DNA of 64,000 bases from Paenacidovorax caeni (GCF_001298675.1 NZ_CYIG01000009.1:1-64000), one strand, 5' to 3'; shown: positions 31,761-45,591, counted from the first letter of the stretch. Numbers and translations: made by a program. Notes: generated by a model from the letters alone, not told the origin.

Positions 31761-33686
31761 GTGTCGATTCCCCAATCTTTCATCCAGGAGTTGCTGTCCC
31801 GCGTCGACGTGGTCGATGTCGTGGGACGCTACGTGCAGCTCAAGAAAGGCGGGGCCAACTTCATGGGGCTGTGTCCCTTTCACGGGGAGAAGTCGCCGTC
31901 TTTCAGCGTTAGCCCCTCCAAGCAGTTCTACCACTGCTTCGGCTGCGGCAAAAACGGCAACGCCATCGGTTTTCTGATGGACCACGCGGGCATGGGTTTC
32001 GTCGAAGCGGTGCAGGATCTGGCGCAGAGCGTCGGCCTGGCCGTGCCGCAAGACGACGCCTCACCCCAGGAGCGCGAGCGCGCTGCCGCCGCGCGCCAGA
32101 AGCAGGCCACACTGACCGATGTGCTGGAAAAAGCCGGCGAATCCTGGCGCAAGCAGCTCAAGGCGTCGCCCCGTGCGGTGGCGTACCTGAAGGGCCGGGG
32201 CGTCTCCGGGCAAATCGCCAAACGCTATGGCCTGGGCTACGCGCCAGAGGGCTGGCGCAACCTGGCCAGCGTCTTCCCCGAATACGACAGCCCGCTGCTG
32301 CACGAATCGGGCCTGGTGATCGTGGGCGAGGAGGATGGCAAGCGCTACGACCGCTTCCGTGATCGCATCATGTTTCCCATCCGCAACGTCAAGGGCGAGT
32401 GCATCGGCTTTGGCGGGCGCGTGCTGGGCGACGAAAAACCCAAGTACCTCAACTCCCCCGAAACGCCGGTGTTCCACAAGGGCCGCGAACTGTACGGCCT
32501 GTTCGAGGCGCGCACCGCCATCCGCGAGGCTGGCTACGCCCTGGTGACCGAAGGCTACATGGACGTGGTGGCCCTGGCACAGCTCGGCTTTGGCAACGCC
32601 GTGGCCACGCTGGGCACGGCCTGCACCAGCGAGCACGTGCACAAGCTGTTCCGTTTCACCGACCAGGTCGTCTTCAGCTTCGACGGCGACGCGGCGGGGC
32701 GGCGCGCCGCGCGCAAGGCGCTGGACGGCGCCCTGCCCTACGCCAGCGATACGCGCGCCATCAAGTTCTTGTTCCTGCCGCCAGAACACGACCCTGACAG
32801 TTTCATCCGCGCCCATGGCCCCGAGGCGTTTGCGCGCCATGTGGGCGATGCCATGCCGCTGAGCCGATTCCTGGTCGAAGCCGCCAGCGAAGGCTGCGAC
32901 CTGGGCCTGGCCGAGGGGCGCGCCCACATGGCCACCAACGCCCGCGCGCTGTGGGCCGCGCTGCCTGACGGTGCACTCAAGCGCCAACTGCTCGCCGAGC
33001 TGGCACAGTTGGCGCAGCTCGACGCCCGCGACCTGGCCGACCTGTGGAGTCACAGCGCGCCGCCTACCCCCACGCGCACGCCTGCCCCTGGACACGAACC
33101 CGCCCCCTGGGAGCACGGCGCACCGCCCGCTTTCGCTGGCAACTTCCCCCCGCGCACCGCCGGGGGGCCCAGCCAGGGCAGCCGGGGCACTTGGAAAAAC
33201 CGCGGCGCCAAAGCCTGGGCCCCGCCCTACCAGGGGCCGCGCCCCTCACCCGTGAGCCGCGCCGACCAGGCCGCGCGGCTGCTGCTGTCGCACATGGCGT
33301 TTCTCGAAGAGCTGACCCATGACGACCACGACGCGCTAAGCGCCCAGCCCGCCCCGCACGGCCCGCTATTCGCCTGGCTGGAGCAGGAATGGCACGAGCA
33401 CGGCCCCCAGCCCTGGGCCGTGCTGCGCGAAAGCCTGCGCGGCCAAGGCTGCGAAAGCCTGGCCGTGCAACTGATGAGCGGCCCGCACGCCCAGCCCGAG
33501 GGGGATCTCCAGGAAATCCGGCGCGAGCTGCGCGGCGTGCTCAACCGCATGCGCATGGACCGGATCAAGCAGCAGGAAACCGAGGCTGTGGCCGCCCTGC
33601 GTACCGACCCCACGGCGGCACAGCGTCTGCGCGCCCTTCAGGCACAGCGCCTGGAGCTGGAAGCGCTGGCGCGCAAAGCCTCTTGA
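31761..33686 (+). CDS. dnaG: DnaG, DNA primase
   Basis: A 641-residue primase. Zinc domain with C38, H41, C59 and C62 (CPFH and CFGC), RNA polymerase domain (about 110-330) with TEGYMDVVAL, the TOPRIM acid residues in FDGDAAGRRAARKAL, and a C-terminal DnaB-interaction domain (about 500-641). The linker at 425-490 is unusually Pro/Gly/Arg-rich. Start is GTG (31761); no in-frame ATG exists before the zinc motif. The gene is followed by rpoD as in the primase-sigma operon of other bacteria, but rpsU is not next to it here. Confidence 0.96.
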   Translation: MSIPQSFIQELLSRVDVVDVVGRYVQLKKGGANFMGLCPFHGEKSPSFSVSPSKQFYHCFGCGKNGNAIGFLMDHAGMGFVEAVQDLAQSVGLAVPQDDASPQERERAAAARQKQATLTDVLEKAGESWRKQLKASPRAVAYLKGRGVSGQIAKRYGLGYAPEGWRNLASVFPEYDSPLLHESGLVIVGEEDGKRYDRFRDRIMFPIRNVKGECIGFGGRVLGDEKPKYLNSPETPVFHKGRELYGLFEARTAIREAGYALVTEGYMDVVALAQLGFGNAVATLGTACTSEHVHKLFRFTDQVVFSFDGDAAGRRAARKALDGALPYASDTRAIKFLFLPPEHDPDSFIRAHGPEAFARHVGDAMPLSRFLVEAASEGCDLGLAEGRAHMATNARALWAALPDGALKRQLLAELAQLAQLDARDLADLWSHSAPPTPTRTPAPGHEPAPWEHGAPPAFAGNFPPRTAGGPSQGSRGTWKNRGAKAWAPPYQGPRPSPVSRADQAARLLLSHMAFLEELTHDDHDALSAQPAPHGPLFAWLEQEWHEHGPQPWAVLRESLRGQGCESLAVQLMSGPHAQPEGDLQEIRRELRGVLNRMRMDRIKQQETEAVAALRTDPTAAQRLRALQAQRLELEALARKAS

Positions 33687-33722
33687 CTTTTCCGTTTTTC
33701 TTTTGGAACTTTTGAAACCGAT

Positions 33723-33728
33723 ATAATC
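33723..33728 (+). promoter_or_regulatory. Probable -10 element of an rpoD promoter
   Basis: A perfect TATAAT lies at 33723-33728, 37 bp after the dnaG stop and about 240 bp before the rpoD start. No good -35 hexamer is found at 16-18 bp spacing (T-rich TCTTTT is nearest). The 240-nt leader that would follow contains CACAC/GTGTG and GCGCC/GGCGC small hairpins and a T-rich stretch before the rpoD ATG, but no clear attenuator. Confidence 0.55.
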
Positions 33729-33965
33729 CAAGGTTGACTGGCAAGAGCGACAGCAGCACCTCCGGACCGGGCCAGCGTGAATTCCACGCCCATTGCAGCA
33801 AGTGCACGGCCCACACTACCGCAAGGACTGCACACCAAATGTTCGCCCATACATCTTGCCCCGAGGGTTCCCCTCCACACGGCCCAGGCTGTGTGTGCTC
33901 CATGCGCCGGCTTCCATGGCGCTTGCGTTTTCTTTGTGTGTCCCTTTTTGACGCTGAGGTTGTCC

Positions 33966-36353
<2,388 letters not shown>

Positions 36354-36374
36354 GCGCGGCCTGCCCGCCACCAC

Positions 36375-36413
36375 AAGCCCGGCCCCGCGCACGCGTGGGG
36401 CCGGGCTTTTTTT
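36375..36413 (+). terminator. Rho-independent terminator after rpoD
   Basis: AAGCCCGGCCCC (36375-36386) pairs with GGGGCCGGGCTT (36397-36408) across a 10-nt loop, followed by a run of T to 36413. It starts 22 bp after the rpoD stop. Confidence 0.92.
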
Positions 36414-36485
36414 GCGCCCACCGCTTCGTGCAACCGATTGGGTGTAACAAGGGCTGTCCCGCATGCACCATGCGAGTTTCAAGAC

Positions 36486-36540
36486 TTTTTCGGCACCAGC
36501 GCTTGTACAGCAAGCGCTGCCAGCTATCATTCTTGCAGCA
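36486..36540 (+). repeat. Dispersed repeat family A, intergenic copy before the MliC-like gene
   Basis: CTTTTTCGGCACCAGCGCTT then GTACAGCAAGCGCTGCCAGC then TATCATTCTTGC. CAGCGCTT/AAGCGCTG form an 8-bp stem with a 7-nt loop. It lies in the 260-bp rpoD-mliC gap, about 75 bp upstream of the next start codon, so it may be in the leader of that gene. Confidence 0.85.
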
Positions 36541-36613
36541 TCGGGCCGCCTCGTGGCATCACGGTCGTATTACCTGCCGCGCCTGGCCGGCCCTTTTCAA
36601 CAGGGAAAATTCC

Positions 36614-36919
36614 ATGAAAGCATCGGCTCCCACATTGCTTGCCGCGACCCTGCTGTGCGCCTGCAGCGCCGCCCCACCTGCGTCCGCCGACCTTGATGTG
36701 GCCTTTACCTGTTCCCAGGGCGAATCGATTTCCGTCCGCTTTTCACCCGCCCACGGCACCGCCGTTTTGATGCGCCACAGTGAGCGCATGGAACTCCAGC
36801 AGCAGCCCAGTGGCTCTGGCTTCATTTACAGCAACGGCCCCACCACCATTCGCGGCAAGGGCGACGACCTCAGCGTCGAAATCGGACGCATGGCACCGAT
36901 CGAATGCAAAGCCCGGTAA
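36614..36919 (+). CDS. MliC-like lipoprotein (C-type lysozyme inhibitor family)
   Basis: A 101-residue protein with a lipoprotein-type signal (MKASAPTLLAATLLCACSAA; cysteines at 15 and 17, the second being the more likely lipidated residue). The mature domain begins DVAFTCSQGESISVRFSP, the usual start of MliC/PliC domains (Y/F-x-C-x-x-G), and includes a conserved SGSGFIYSNGPTTIRGKGDD region and a final MAPIECKA with the second disulfide cysteine. Such proteins protect the cell wall from host lysozyme. A weak ribosome site (GGGAAAAT) precedes ATG 36614. Confidence 0.75.
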   Translation: MKASAPTLLAATLLCACSAAPPASADLDVAFTCSQGESISVRFSPAHGTAVLMRHSERMELQQQPSGSGFIYSNGPTTIRGKGDDLSVEIGRMAPIECKAR

Positions 36920-37042
36920 ACAAAAAAAGCCACGCCGCGTCACCTCTCGCCGCCTTCACCGCCCGGTGCGCGCTCACTTGGCCCGCGATGCCGTGCTCCA
37001 TCAACGAACGTCTCCAGGTCCTTTTATGGGGAACCGCGCAGA

Positions 37043-37657
37043 ATGAACAGCGTGCTCGAAACACCCCGGCTACGCCTTCGTCCATGGACGGCGGCAGACC
37101 GCGTGCCTTTCGCGGCCCTGAACGCCGATCCACGCGTGATGGCCTTCTTCCCGGCGCCCCTCACCAAGCCGCAGAGTGATGCCTTGGCGGATCGTTGCGA
37201 TGCCCTGGTTCGCGAACACGGCTGGGGCCCCTGGGCGGTAGAGAACAAAGCGAGTGGCTCCTTCATTGGCTTCGTCGGGCTGCATGTGCCTTCGCCCCTG
37301 CTGCCCTTTGCGCCCTGCGTCGAGGTGGCTTGGCGCCTTGCCCACGCCTACTGGGGCCAGGGGCTGGCCTCGGAAGCTGCTGCGCGAGCATTGCGCTTTG
37401 GCTTCGAGACACTGGGGCTGGAGGAAATCGTCGCATTCACCACGGTTGGCAACCACCGCTCCCGCGCGGTCATGGAACGCCTGGGCATGCAGGCGGCAGG
37501 CACCTTCCTGCACCCGCTGCTAGAGTCAGAGAGTCCCTTGCGCCCGCACGCACTGTATCGGCTGCGGCGCGGCGGCGTGCAGGCGCTGCGCGCACCGGAC
37601 GCACTGTGCGACCATCACGCCCACATCGCCCTTCCCCGGCCCCAGGATTTGCCATGA
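37043..37657 (+). CDS. GNAT-family acetyltransferase (RimJ/RimL-like)
   Basis: A 204-residue protein of the RimJ/RimL type: an opening ETPRLRLRPWTAADR, a middle VEVAWRLAHAYWGQGLASEAARA with the acetyl-CoA-binding QGLASE turn, and the closing NHRSRAVMERLGM. Such enzymes acetylate ribosomal protein N-termini or small molecules; the substrate is unknown here. Its stop overlaps the ATG of panE (ATGA), so the two are co-translated. Confidence 0.88.
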   Translation: MNSVLETPRLRLRPWTAADRVPFAALNADPRVMAFFPAPLTKPQSDALADRCDALVREHGWGPWAVENKASGSFIGFVGLHVPSPLLPFAPCVEVAWRLAHAYWGQGLASEAAARALRFGFETLGLEEIVAFTTVGNHRSRAVMERLGMQAAGTFLHPLLESESPLRPHALYRLRRGGVQALRAPDALCDHHAHIALPRPQDLP

Positions 37658-38598
37658 CGCCCACTACCGCTCTCGCCCCCCGTCTGTCGTTCGCCATCAT
37701 GGGTGCCGGGGCCGTGGGCTGCTACTTCGGGGCGCTGCTGGCACAGGCGGGCCACACGGTGCGACTGGTGGCACGGCCGACACATGTGCAGGCCATCACG
37801 CCCCACGGTTTGCGCCTGCAAACCGCCACGCAGGACACGCACGTGCCGCTGCAAGCCAGCACCGACGCGAGCGCCGTGCAGGGCGCCGACGTGGTGCTGC
37901 TGTGCGTCAAATCCACCGATACGGAAGCGGCCGCGCAGCAAATGCAGCCCCATCTTGCCCCCGGCGCACTGGTGCTGACGCTGCAGAACGGCGTGGACAA
38001 TGACGCGCGCGTGCGCGCCGTACTCGGCCCCAGCCACCCGGTGATCGCTGCCGTGGTGTACGTGGCCACGGCCATGGCAGGGCCGGGGCACGTGCGGCAC
38101 TTCGGGCGCGGTGAGCTGGTGGTGGGCCCGTCCCCCGCCAGTGCGCACTTAGCCCAGGCGCTGGCGCAAGCAGGCATCCCCACCGAGGTATCAGACAACG
38201 TGTGCGGTGCACTGTGGGCCAAGCTGGTCATCAACTGCGCCTACAACGCGCTCTCCGCCATCGTGCAGCAGCCATACGGCTGGCTGGTGGCGCAGGAAGG
38301 CGCCTGTGCAGTCATCGACGATCTGGTGACCGAGTGCCTGGCTGTGGCGCGGGCCGACAACATTCAACTACCAGACGGTATCCGCGCCGCCGTGCAAGAC
38401 ATCGCGCGGACCATGGCCGGCCAGCAATCTTCCACTGCGCAGGACCTGGCGCGCGGCCACCCCACTGAGATCGCGCACCTCAACGGCTACGTGGTGCAGC
38501 GGGGCGCAGCGCTGGGCGTGCCCACACCGGTCAACCGCGCAATGCTGGTGCTGGTGCGCATGCTGGAGGCAAAGTTAATGGCCAAAAATGGGCTCTAG
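37654..38598 (+). CDS. panE: PanE-type 2-dehydropantoate 2-reductase (ketopantoate reductase)
   Basis: A 314-residue NADPH-dependent enzyme of pantothenate/CoA synthesis, or a close paralogue. The Rossmann motif is IMGAGAVGCYFGALLAQAGH (residues 15-34), followed by CVKSTDTEAA, LQNGVDNDARV and the C-terminal helical domain with LWAKLVINCAYNALSAI (containing catalytic-lysine sequence WAKL). Start ATG 37654 overlaps the acetyltransferase stop. The last residues KNGL and the stop TAG are encoded by a dispersed-repeat copy starting at 38580, so the C-terminus may be slightly altered from the ancestral form. Confidence 0.85.
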   Translation: MTPTTALAPRLSFAIMGAGAVGCYFGALLAQAGHTVRLVARPTHVQAITPHGLRLQTATQDTHVPLQASTDASAVQGADVVLLCVKSTDTEAAAQQMQPHLAPGALVLTLQNGVDNDARVRAVLGPSHPVIAAVVYVATAMAGPGHVRHFGRGELVVGPSPASAHLAQALAQAGIPTEVSDNVCGALWAKLVINCAYNALSAIVQQPYGWLVAQEGACAVIDDLVTECLAVARADNIQLPDGIRAAVQDIARTMAGQQSSTAQDLARGHPTEIAHLNGYVVQRGAALGVPTPVNRAMLVLVRMLEAKLMAKNGL

Positions 38599-38632
38599 CC
38601 CTTGCTAATCAAGCGCAAGAAGCTATAAAAAA
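38580..38632 (+). repeat. Dispersed repeat family A, copy ending panE
   Basis: GCCAAAAATGGGCTCTAGCC then CTTGCTAATCAAGCGCAAGA then AGCTATAAAAAAA. The CTCTAG part provides the panE stop (TAG at 38596-38598). The A-run at its right end also forms the T-tract of the guaA terminator on the other strand. Confidence 0.85.
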
Positions 38633-38665
38633 AGGAGTGCCTTAGCCCCCAGGGCGGCACTCCTT
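38627..38665 (-). terminator. Rho-independent terminator of guaA
   Basis: On the minus strand AAGGAGTGCC (38665-38656) pairs with GGCACTCCTT (38641-38632) around a GC-rich loop and is followed by seven T. The stem is 10 bp and perfect. It lies 115 bp after the guaA stop and, lacking T on the plus strand, works mainly for the minus direction. Confidence 0.85.
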
Positions 38666-38780
38666 GGTTACAGCGGAAAGCAACAGGCCGCCACGAATCG
38701 ACGCGCCCCCATTCACCAGTTGCATTACGCCTGGGCGATCTGCGCACGCTGCAGGCGCATCGCCGCTGACAGCCGCTGTA

Positions 38781-40397
38781 TCACTCCCACTCAATAGTGG
38801 CTGGCGGCTTGCTCGATACGTCGTAGGTCACACGGTTAATGCCACGCACCTCATTGATGATGCGGCTCGAGACCTTCTTCAACAGCGCGTAGGGCAGCTC
38901 CGCCCAGTCAGCGGTCATGAAGTCGCTGGTCTGCACGGCGCGCAGCGCCACCACGTAGTCGTAGGTGCGTCCATCGCCCATCACGCCCACGCTCTTGACC
39001 GGCAGGAACACGGTGAAGGCCTGGCTGGTGAGGTCATACCAGGTCTTGCCCGTGGCTTCGTCCGTGAAGTTGCGCAGCTCTTCGATGAAGATGGCGTCGG
39101 CGCGGCGCAGCAGGTCGGCGTATTCTTTCTTTACCTCGCCCAAAATGCGCACGCCCAGGCCCGGGCCGGGGAACGGATGGCGGTAGACCATCTCGCGCGG
39201 CAGGCCCAGGGCCACGCCGAGCTCGCGCACCTCGTCTTTGAACAGGTCGCGCAGCGGCTCCAGCAGTTTGAGGCCGAGTTGCTCCGGCAGCCCGCCCACG
39301 TTGTGGTGGCTCTTGATGGTGACGGCCTTCTTGCTCTTAGCGCCGCCGGACTCGATCACGTCGGGGTAGATGGTGCCTTGCGCCAGGAAGGTCGCGCCCT
39401 TGTGGCCCTGGCCGCTGGCCTTGAGCTTCGCTGCCTCTGCCTTGAATACGTCAACAAACAGGCGGCCGATGATCTTGCGCTTCTGCTCGGGCTCGGAGAC
39501 ACCTGCGAGTTCGCGCAAAAACAGCTCAGACGCATCGACGCGAACCACCTTGGCGTGCAGCTTGCCTTCGAACATGTCCATGACCATGTCGCCCTCGTGT
39601 AGGCGTAGCAGGCCGTGGTCGACAAACACACAGGTCAGCTGGTCACCGATAGCGCGATGGATCAGTGCGGCGGCCACCGACGAGTCCACACCGCCCGACA
39701 GCCCCAGGATCACTTCTTCGTCACCCACCTGCTCACGGATTCTGGCGACCGCCTCCTCGATGTAGTCACCCATGATCCAGTCGGCATTTGCGCCGCAGAT
39801 CTCACGGACGAAGCGGCCCAGGATGGCTGCGCCCTGCACGGTGTGGGTGACTTCGGGGTGGAACTGCACCGCGTAGAAATGGCGCGATTCGTCGGCCATA
39901 CCGGCAATGGGACAAGATGGCGTGGACGCCATGACCTTGAAGCCTGGGGGCAGCGCCGTGACCTTGTCGCCATGGCTCATCCAAACCTTGAGCATGCCAT
40001 GGCCTTCCGCCGTGGCGAAGTCCTCGATGCCCTGCAGCAATGCGGTGTGGCCATGGGCGCGCACTTCGGCATAGCCAAATTCGCGGCTATTGGAGCCCTC
40101 GACCTTGCCACCGAGTTGCGTGGCCATGGTCTGCATGCCGTAGCAAATGCCCAGCACTGGAATGCCGAGTTCAAACACCGCATCGGGCGCGCGGTCATCC
40201 ACCTCGTACACGCTGGCATGGCTGCCCGACAAAATCACGCCCTTGAGCTTGCCGTCTGCGGCGAAAGCACGCACCCACTCGCTGCTCACGTCGCAAGGAT
40301 GAACCTCGCAATACACATGGGTCTCACGCACGCGCCGTGCGATAAGTTGGGTAACCTGGGAGCCAAAGTCGAGGATGAGGATCTTGTCGTGTTGCAT
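38781..40397 (-). CDS. guaA: GuaA, GMP synthase (glutamine-hydrolysing)
   Basis: A 538-residue enzyme that converts XMP to GMP. The class I glutamine amidotransferase domain (1-205) has catalytic C85 in LGICYGMQT and the His-Glu pair in [11 protein letters not shown]. The ATP pyrophosphatase domain has the P-loop [11 protein letters not shown] (about 238-248), then the dimerisation domain with [12 protein letters not shown] and the ending [17 protein letters not shown]. Start ATG 40397 ([12 protein letters not shown]); the longer frame upstream is not conserved. It follows guaB by 74 bp. Confidence 0.97.
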   Translation of the reverse strand: MQHDKILILDFGSQVTQLIARRVRETHVYCEVHPCDVSSEWVRAFAADGKLKGVILSGSHASVYEVDDRAPDAVFELGIPVLGICYGMQTMATQLGGKVEGSNSREFGYAEVRAHGHTALLQGIEDFATAEGHGMLKVWMSHGDKVTALPPGFKVMASTPSCPIAGMADESRHFYAVQFHPEVTHTVQGAAILGRFVREICGANADWIMGDYIEEAVARIREQVGDEEVILGLSGGVDSSVAAALIHRAIGDQLTCVFVDHGLLRLHEGDMVMDMFEGKLHAKVVRVDASELFLRELAGVSEPEQKRKIIGRLFVDVFKAEAAKLKASGQGHKGATFLAQGTIYPDVIESGGAKSKKAVTIKSHHNVGGLPEQLGLKLLEPLRDLFKDEVRELGVALGLPREMVYRHPFPGPGLGVRILGEVKKEYADLLRRADAIFIEELRNFTDEATGKTWYDLTSQAFTVFLPVKSVGVMGDGRTYDYVVALRAVQTSDFMTADWAELPYALLKKVSSRIINEVRGINRVTYDVSSKPPATIEWE

Positions 40398-40424
40398 GGA
40401 AGTGGCGACAGGAAGAAATGACAA

Positions 40425-40456
40425 AGGCCCGAACGCCTGACAGCGGGTTCGGGCCT
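40425..40456 (-). terminator. Hairpin between guaB and guaA, possible partial terminator
   Basis: AGGCCCGAAC (40425-40434) and GTTCGGGCCT (40447-40456) form a perfect 10-bp stem with a 12-nt loop. On the minus strand it is followed by TTGTCATTTCTT, a weak T-rich tail. It may reduce but not abolish read-through from guaB into guaA. Confidence 0.6.
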
Positions 40457-40471
40457 GCGATGCGAGCAACG

Positions 40472-42534
<2,063 letters not shown>

Positions 42535-42546
42535 AGCCGCCCGCCA

Positions 42547-42873
42547 TCAATAGCCCGCCTTGCCCCCTGGGCGGCGGCGTGCGAACAGGCCCGCGTTTCG
42601 TGCACCCTGGCGCACGAAACGTTCGCGGCGGGCAACCTTGGGGTCGACCGTGAGGGCTCGGTAGACCTCCACCCGGTCGCCATCGCGCAGCAAAGCGTCA
42701 CGTGGCACCGCCTCTCCCCACAGGCCGCACGGCGCATCCAAGGGCAGCATCAAGCCGCTCGCATCCAATGCATCGGCGACACGGCTCCCCGCGGGCAAGG
42801 TCACTTCCACCTCCAGCACCTGCCCCGCCGCCGGGCTGGCACAGACCACGGCCCGCAGTTCCATCTCAGCCAT
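42547..42873 (-). CDS. rnfH: RnfH-family ubiquitin-like protein
   Basis: A 108-residue beta-grasp protein of the RnfH (YfjF) family: [18 protein letters not shown], then [24 protein letters not shown] and [10 protein letters not shown]. Start ATG 42873 (MAEMELRAV) overlaps the end of ratA by 8 bp. The rnfH-ratA pair opposite smpB is a conserved arrangement in Proteobacteria. The molecular role of RnfH is not established. Confidence 0.9.
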   Translation of the reverse strand: MAEMELRAVVCASPAAGQVLEVEVTLPAGSRVADALDASGLMLPLDAPCGLWGEAVPRDALLRDGDRVEVYRALTVDPKVARRERFVRQGARNAGLFARRRPGGKAGY

Positions 42874-43306
42874 AGACCTGTTCGGCGCGCTTGATGAAGG
42901 CATCCACCATGGACGCTGCGATGCGATCAAACACCGGCCCCACCAGCGCCGCCAACGCCTTGTTGTCGAAGCCGTAGCGCAGCATCAACTCGACCCGACA
43001 TGCACGCTGCTGGCCATCTCCAACCGGATGGAAATACCAATCCCCTTGCAACTGCGAAAAGGGGCCGCGAACAAGGTTCATCTGCACGCGTCGCCCTGTT
43101 TCATGAACGTTGCGTGTAACGAAGGCCTGGCGCAGCCCGCCCATTGCAATACCCACCTCCGCTGTCATGCCCTGCCCATCCTGCTCCACCACCCTGGCGT
43201 GGTCGCACCAGGGGAGGAAGTCAGGGTAATGTTGAACATCCGTCACCAGTGCAAACATTTCCTCAGGGGCATACCAGATCAGGACAGATTTATGGACGGT
43301 TTTCAT
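42866..43306 (-). CDS. ratA: RatA/coenzyme Q-binding START-like protein
   Basis: A 146-residue cytoplasmic START/SRPBCC protein: [20 protein letters not shown], then [18 protein letters not shown] and [18 protein letters not shown]. In E. coli the related RatA blocks 70S formation; other members bind ubiquinone (Coq10-like). I start at ATG 43306; the longer frame upstream has no family match. It overlaps rnfH by 8 bp and is divergent from smpB. Confidence 0.9.
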   Translation of the reverse strand: MKTVHKSVLIWYAPEEMFALVTDVQHYPDFLPWCDHARVVEQDGQGMTAEVGIAMGGLRQAFVTRNVHETGRRVQMNLVRGPFSQLQGDWYFHPVGDGQQRACRVELMLRYGFDNKALAALVGPVFDRIAASMVDAFIKRAEQVYG

Positions 43307-43435
43307 GAAGGTATCGGCAGCGCAAACACCATGCATCAGGACGGCACAGTGTGCGAATCTAGAATCGGAGATCAGGTGCCGATTGTAGGAAAGCCTTTTT
43401 CCACCATCTGACGACACCACCAGACACCCTGCTAC

Positions 43436-43909
43436 ATGGCCAAGAAACCCGACACATCATCCCGCATCGCCGACAACAAGAAGGCGGCCTACAACTATTT
43501 CTTCGAAGAACGCCACGAGGCCGGCATGGTGCTGCACGGCTGGGAGGTTAAGGCACTGCGTGAAGGCAAGGTACAACTCACCGACGGCTACGTGATCATC
43601 AAGGACGGAGAACTGTTCCTGATTGGCTGCCAAATCAACCCGCTCAAGACGGCATCCACCCACGTCAGCCCCGACGCCGCACGCATCAAAAAGCTACTGT
43701 TGCACAAGGAAGAAATACGCCGGCTCATTGGCAAGGTGGAGCAAAAGGGCTACACCTTGGTCCCACTGAACCTGCACTGGAAGGATGGCCGCGTGAAATG
43801 CGAAATCGCGCTTGCCAAGGGCAAGGCCGAACACGACAAGCGCGACACCATCAAAGACCGCGAGGGCAAGCGCGAGGTGGAGCGCGCCATGAAAAGCCGC
43901 CACCGCTGA
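43436..43909 (+). CDS. smpB: SmpB, SsrA-binding protein
   Basis: A 157-residue partner of tmRNA in rescue of stalled ribosomes. The oligonucleotide-binding barrel is seen in [38 protein letters not shown] and the C-terminal basic tail [20 protein letters not shown], which folds into the decoding centre. Normal length. The tmRNA gene itself is not in the window. Confidence 0.97.
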   Translation: MAKKPDTSSRIADNKKAAYNYFFEERHEAGMVLHGWEVKALREGKVQLTDGYVIIKDGELFLIGCQINPLKTASTHVSPDAARIKKLLLHKEEIRRLIGKVEQKGYTLVPLNLHWKDGRVKCEIALAKGKAEHDKRDTIKDREGKREVERAMKSRHR

Positions 43910-43922
43910 CAGCTCAGCACAG

Positions 43923-44393
43923 TCACGCCCCCGCGCCGGCAACCAAGACAGGCAGATACACGGCGGCAAACACTTCGGGCAGGCGGCGCGGCCTGCCGCT
44001 GTCAAGCTCTACGCACACCAGCTCCCAGCGCCCCCGCAAGATGACGGAGCGATCGGCCACGCGTATGAGCTGAAAGCGCCGCTCCATGGTGAGCTTGCCG
44101 TCACTGGCAGTGATCCAGGTTCCCAAGGCCAACTGCTGGCCCAGCAGCGAAGGCAGCAGGTATTCGTACTCTGCCTTGCGGATGACCATCGCGCGATTCA
44201 GCCGCTGATAGTCGGCCACCGACAACCCCAAGGCCTCAGAGTGCGCCCAGCCGGCCATCTCGCACCAATTCACGTAAATCGCGTTGTTGGTATGGCGCAG
44301 GCCATCGATGTCGGTGGCCTCGGGCACCACCGGCACGACAAACGGCTGGGGATAGTCCCACGGCAGGTCTGCCGTGCCGCTGGGCGTGGACAT
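43923..44393 (-). CDS. Hotdog-fold acyl-CoA thioesterase
   Basis: A 156-residue thioesterase of the 4-hydroxybenzoyl-CoA/YbgC-like group: DIDGLRHTNNAIYVNWCE holds the usual active-site Asp (TD/IDGLRHTNN), followed by the central helix and beta strands. It hydrolyses short or medium acyl-CoA; the specific substrate is unknown. The start codon shares one base with the stop of the upstream hydrolase gene (TAATG), so both are co-translated. Confidence 0.85.
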   Translation of the reverse strand: MSTPSGTADLPWDYPQPFVVPVVPEATDIDGLRHTNNAIYVNWCEMAGWAHSEALGLSVADYQRLNRAMVIRKAEYEYLLPSLLGQQLALGTWITASDGKLTMERRFQLIRVADRSVILRGRWELVCVELDSGRPRRLPEVFAAVYLPVLVAGAGA

Positions 44394-45484
44394 TACGCCA
44401 GCCCTGCCAGAGGGTGCGCGTAGGTTGGCCAGGGGCTTTCAAAGAAAGGCTGCCACATGGCAGGCGTCACATCCTCGATCCGGGCCGGCTGCCACTTCGG
44501 GCTATGGTCCTTGTCTACCGCCAGGGCGCGAATCCCTTCAAGGGTTTCGCTCTGGCCGGGACGCAGGTAGAAGCAGTGACGCACCATATCGCGCTCCATG
44601 CGCAGGTCGGCTGCCAGGCTGATACCGCGTGCGCGACGAATCTGCTCGAGGACCACGTGCAGCATCAGCGGCGAGCGCTTGCGCAGGGTCACTGCAGCAG
44701 CCTGCGCCCAGACGCTGTTAGATGCTTCAAGTGCAGCCACAACGTCCCCCACGGTGGCGGCACCAAAATATTGGTCAATTTCGGCTCTAGCGCTTGCGTG
44801 CTGTGCGTCAGCAGCTACAAATTTTGATGCAACGAGCTGCTCCACCGCCTTGCCGTCAGCAAAGTGCTGGCTTCCCAACTGCTCCCACAGAGCAGCCTGC
44901 TCGCCCGAGGGCATGCAGCCATCGGCCAAGCCGAACGCCACCGCATCGCCCGCACCGATCGTTTCCCCCGTCAGTGCCAGCCATTCCCCCACATACCCTG
45001 GGCAACGCGAGAGGAAATAGCCGCCGCCGACGTCAGGGAACAGGCCAATAGCCGTTTCCGGCATCGCCATCTTGGTGCGCTCGGTCACGACGCGCACACT
45101 GCCGCCCTGGGAAATCCCCATGCCGCCGCCCATGACGATACCGTCCATGAAGGCGATGTAAGGCTTGCCGTACTGGTGGATCAGGTGGTTGAGCGCGTAT
45201 TCCTCGGTGAAGAAATCCTCGATCTGCGGGTTGCCCTGGCTACCGGCCTGGTGCAGAAAGCGGATATCCCCTCCAGCGCAAAACGCACCGAAAGGCCCCT
45301 CTTTGTTACTGCCACGAATCGCCACCGCCAGTACGCGGGAATCGTTCTGCCAGGCCAGCAGCGTCGCCATCAAATCGCGCACCATTCCCAGCGACAAAGC
45401 ATTCAACGCCTTGGGCCGGCTGAGGGTAATGCAGCCCACCTGCCCACGCACTTCGGCGATCACATCGCCCGTCATCTCCATCAT
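44393..45484 (-). CDS. 3-hydroxyisobutyryl-CoA hydrolase / enoyl-CoA hydratase family
   Basis: A 363-residue crotonase-fold enzyme, longer than simple enoyl-CoA hydratases and closest in layout to 3-hydroxyisobutyryl-CoA hydrolase of valine breakdown. Seen: SRPKALNALSLGMVRDLM, the oxyanion-hole FCAGGDIRFLH, GIVMGGGMGISQGG, the ETAIGLFPDVGGGYFLSR with the catalytic glutamate, and the extended C-terminal helical part. Residues 220-233 (SKFVAADAQHASAR) are encoded by an in-frame dispersed-repeat copy. It may have started as a loop insertion between helices. Start ATG 45484 or 45481. Co-translated with the thioesterase. Confidence 0.85.
   Translation of the reverse strand: MMEMTGDVIAEVRGQVGCITLSRPKALNALSLGMVRDLMATLLAWQNDSRVLAVAIRGSNKEGPFGAFCAGGDIRFLHQAGSQGNPQIEDFFTEEYALNHLIHQYGKPYIAFMDGIVMGGGMGISQGGSVRVVTERTKMAMPETAIGLFPDVGGGYFLSRCPGYVGEWLALTGETIGAGDAVAFGLADGCMPSGEQAALWEQLGSQHFADGKAVEQLVASKFVAADAQHASARAEIDQYFGAATVGDVVAALEASNSVWAQAAAVTLRKRSPLMLHVVLEQIRRARGISLAADLRMERDMVRHCFYLRPGQSETLEGIRALAVDKDHSPKWQPARIEDVTPAMWQPFFESPWPTYAHPLAGLA
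44774..44828 (+). repeat. Dispersed repeat family A, in-frame copy inside the hydrolase gene
   Basis: CGGCTCTAGCGCTTGCGTGC then TGTGCGTCAGCAGCTACAAA then TTTTGATG, opposite in direction to the gene. In the gene frame it gives SKFVAADAQHASAR, gap-free with the cupredoxin copy (IKFIAASALLASAG) and the aroA copy ([14 protein letters not shown]). Confidence 0.85.
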
Positions 45485-45547
45485 TGTTGTACCTTCCTAT
45501 CCAAGCCATTCAATCAAAAATGCGCTGCCAGCCATACCGGCATAAAT

Positions 45548-45577
45548 AAAAAAAAGCCCCGTCACCGGGGCTTTTTT
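45548..45577. terminator. Bidirectional terminator between the ompA-like gene and the hydrolase operon
   Basis: AAGCCCCG (45554-45561) pairs with CGGGGCTT (45566-45573) around a TCAC loop, with an A-run before and a T-run after. It lies just after the stop of the OmpA gene on the minus strand and upstream of the hydrolase start, so it mainly ends ompA transcription. Confidence 0.9.
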
Positions 45578-45591
45578 CGTAATCGGGAAGA

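Noticed and set aside
33687-33965. Small coding frame in the dnaG-rpoD gap
   Set aside because: Frames are short, lack ribosome sites and resemble no known peptide; the region is better explained as a leader.
40398-40471. Possible riboswitch between guaB and guaA
   Set aside because: Only a single 10-bp hairpin is present; no purine-riboswitch core is visible.
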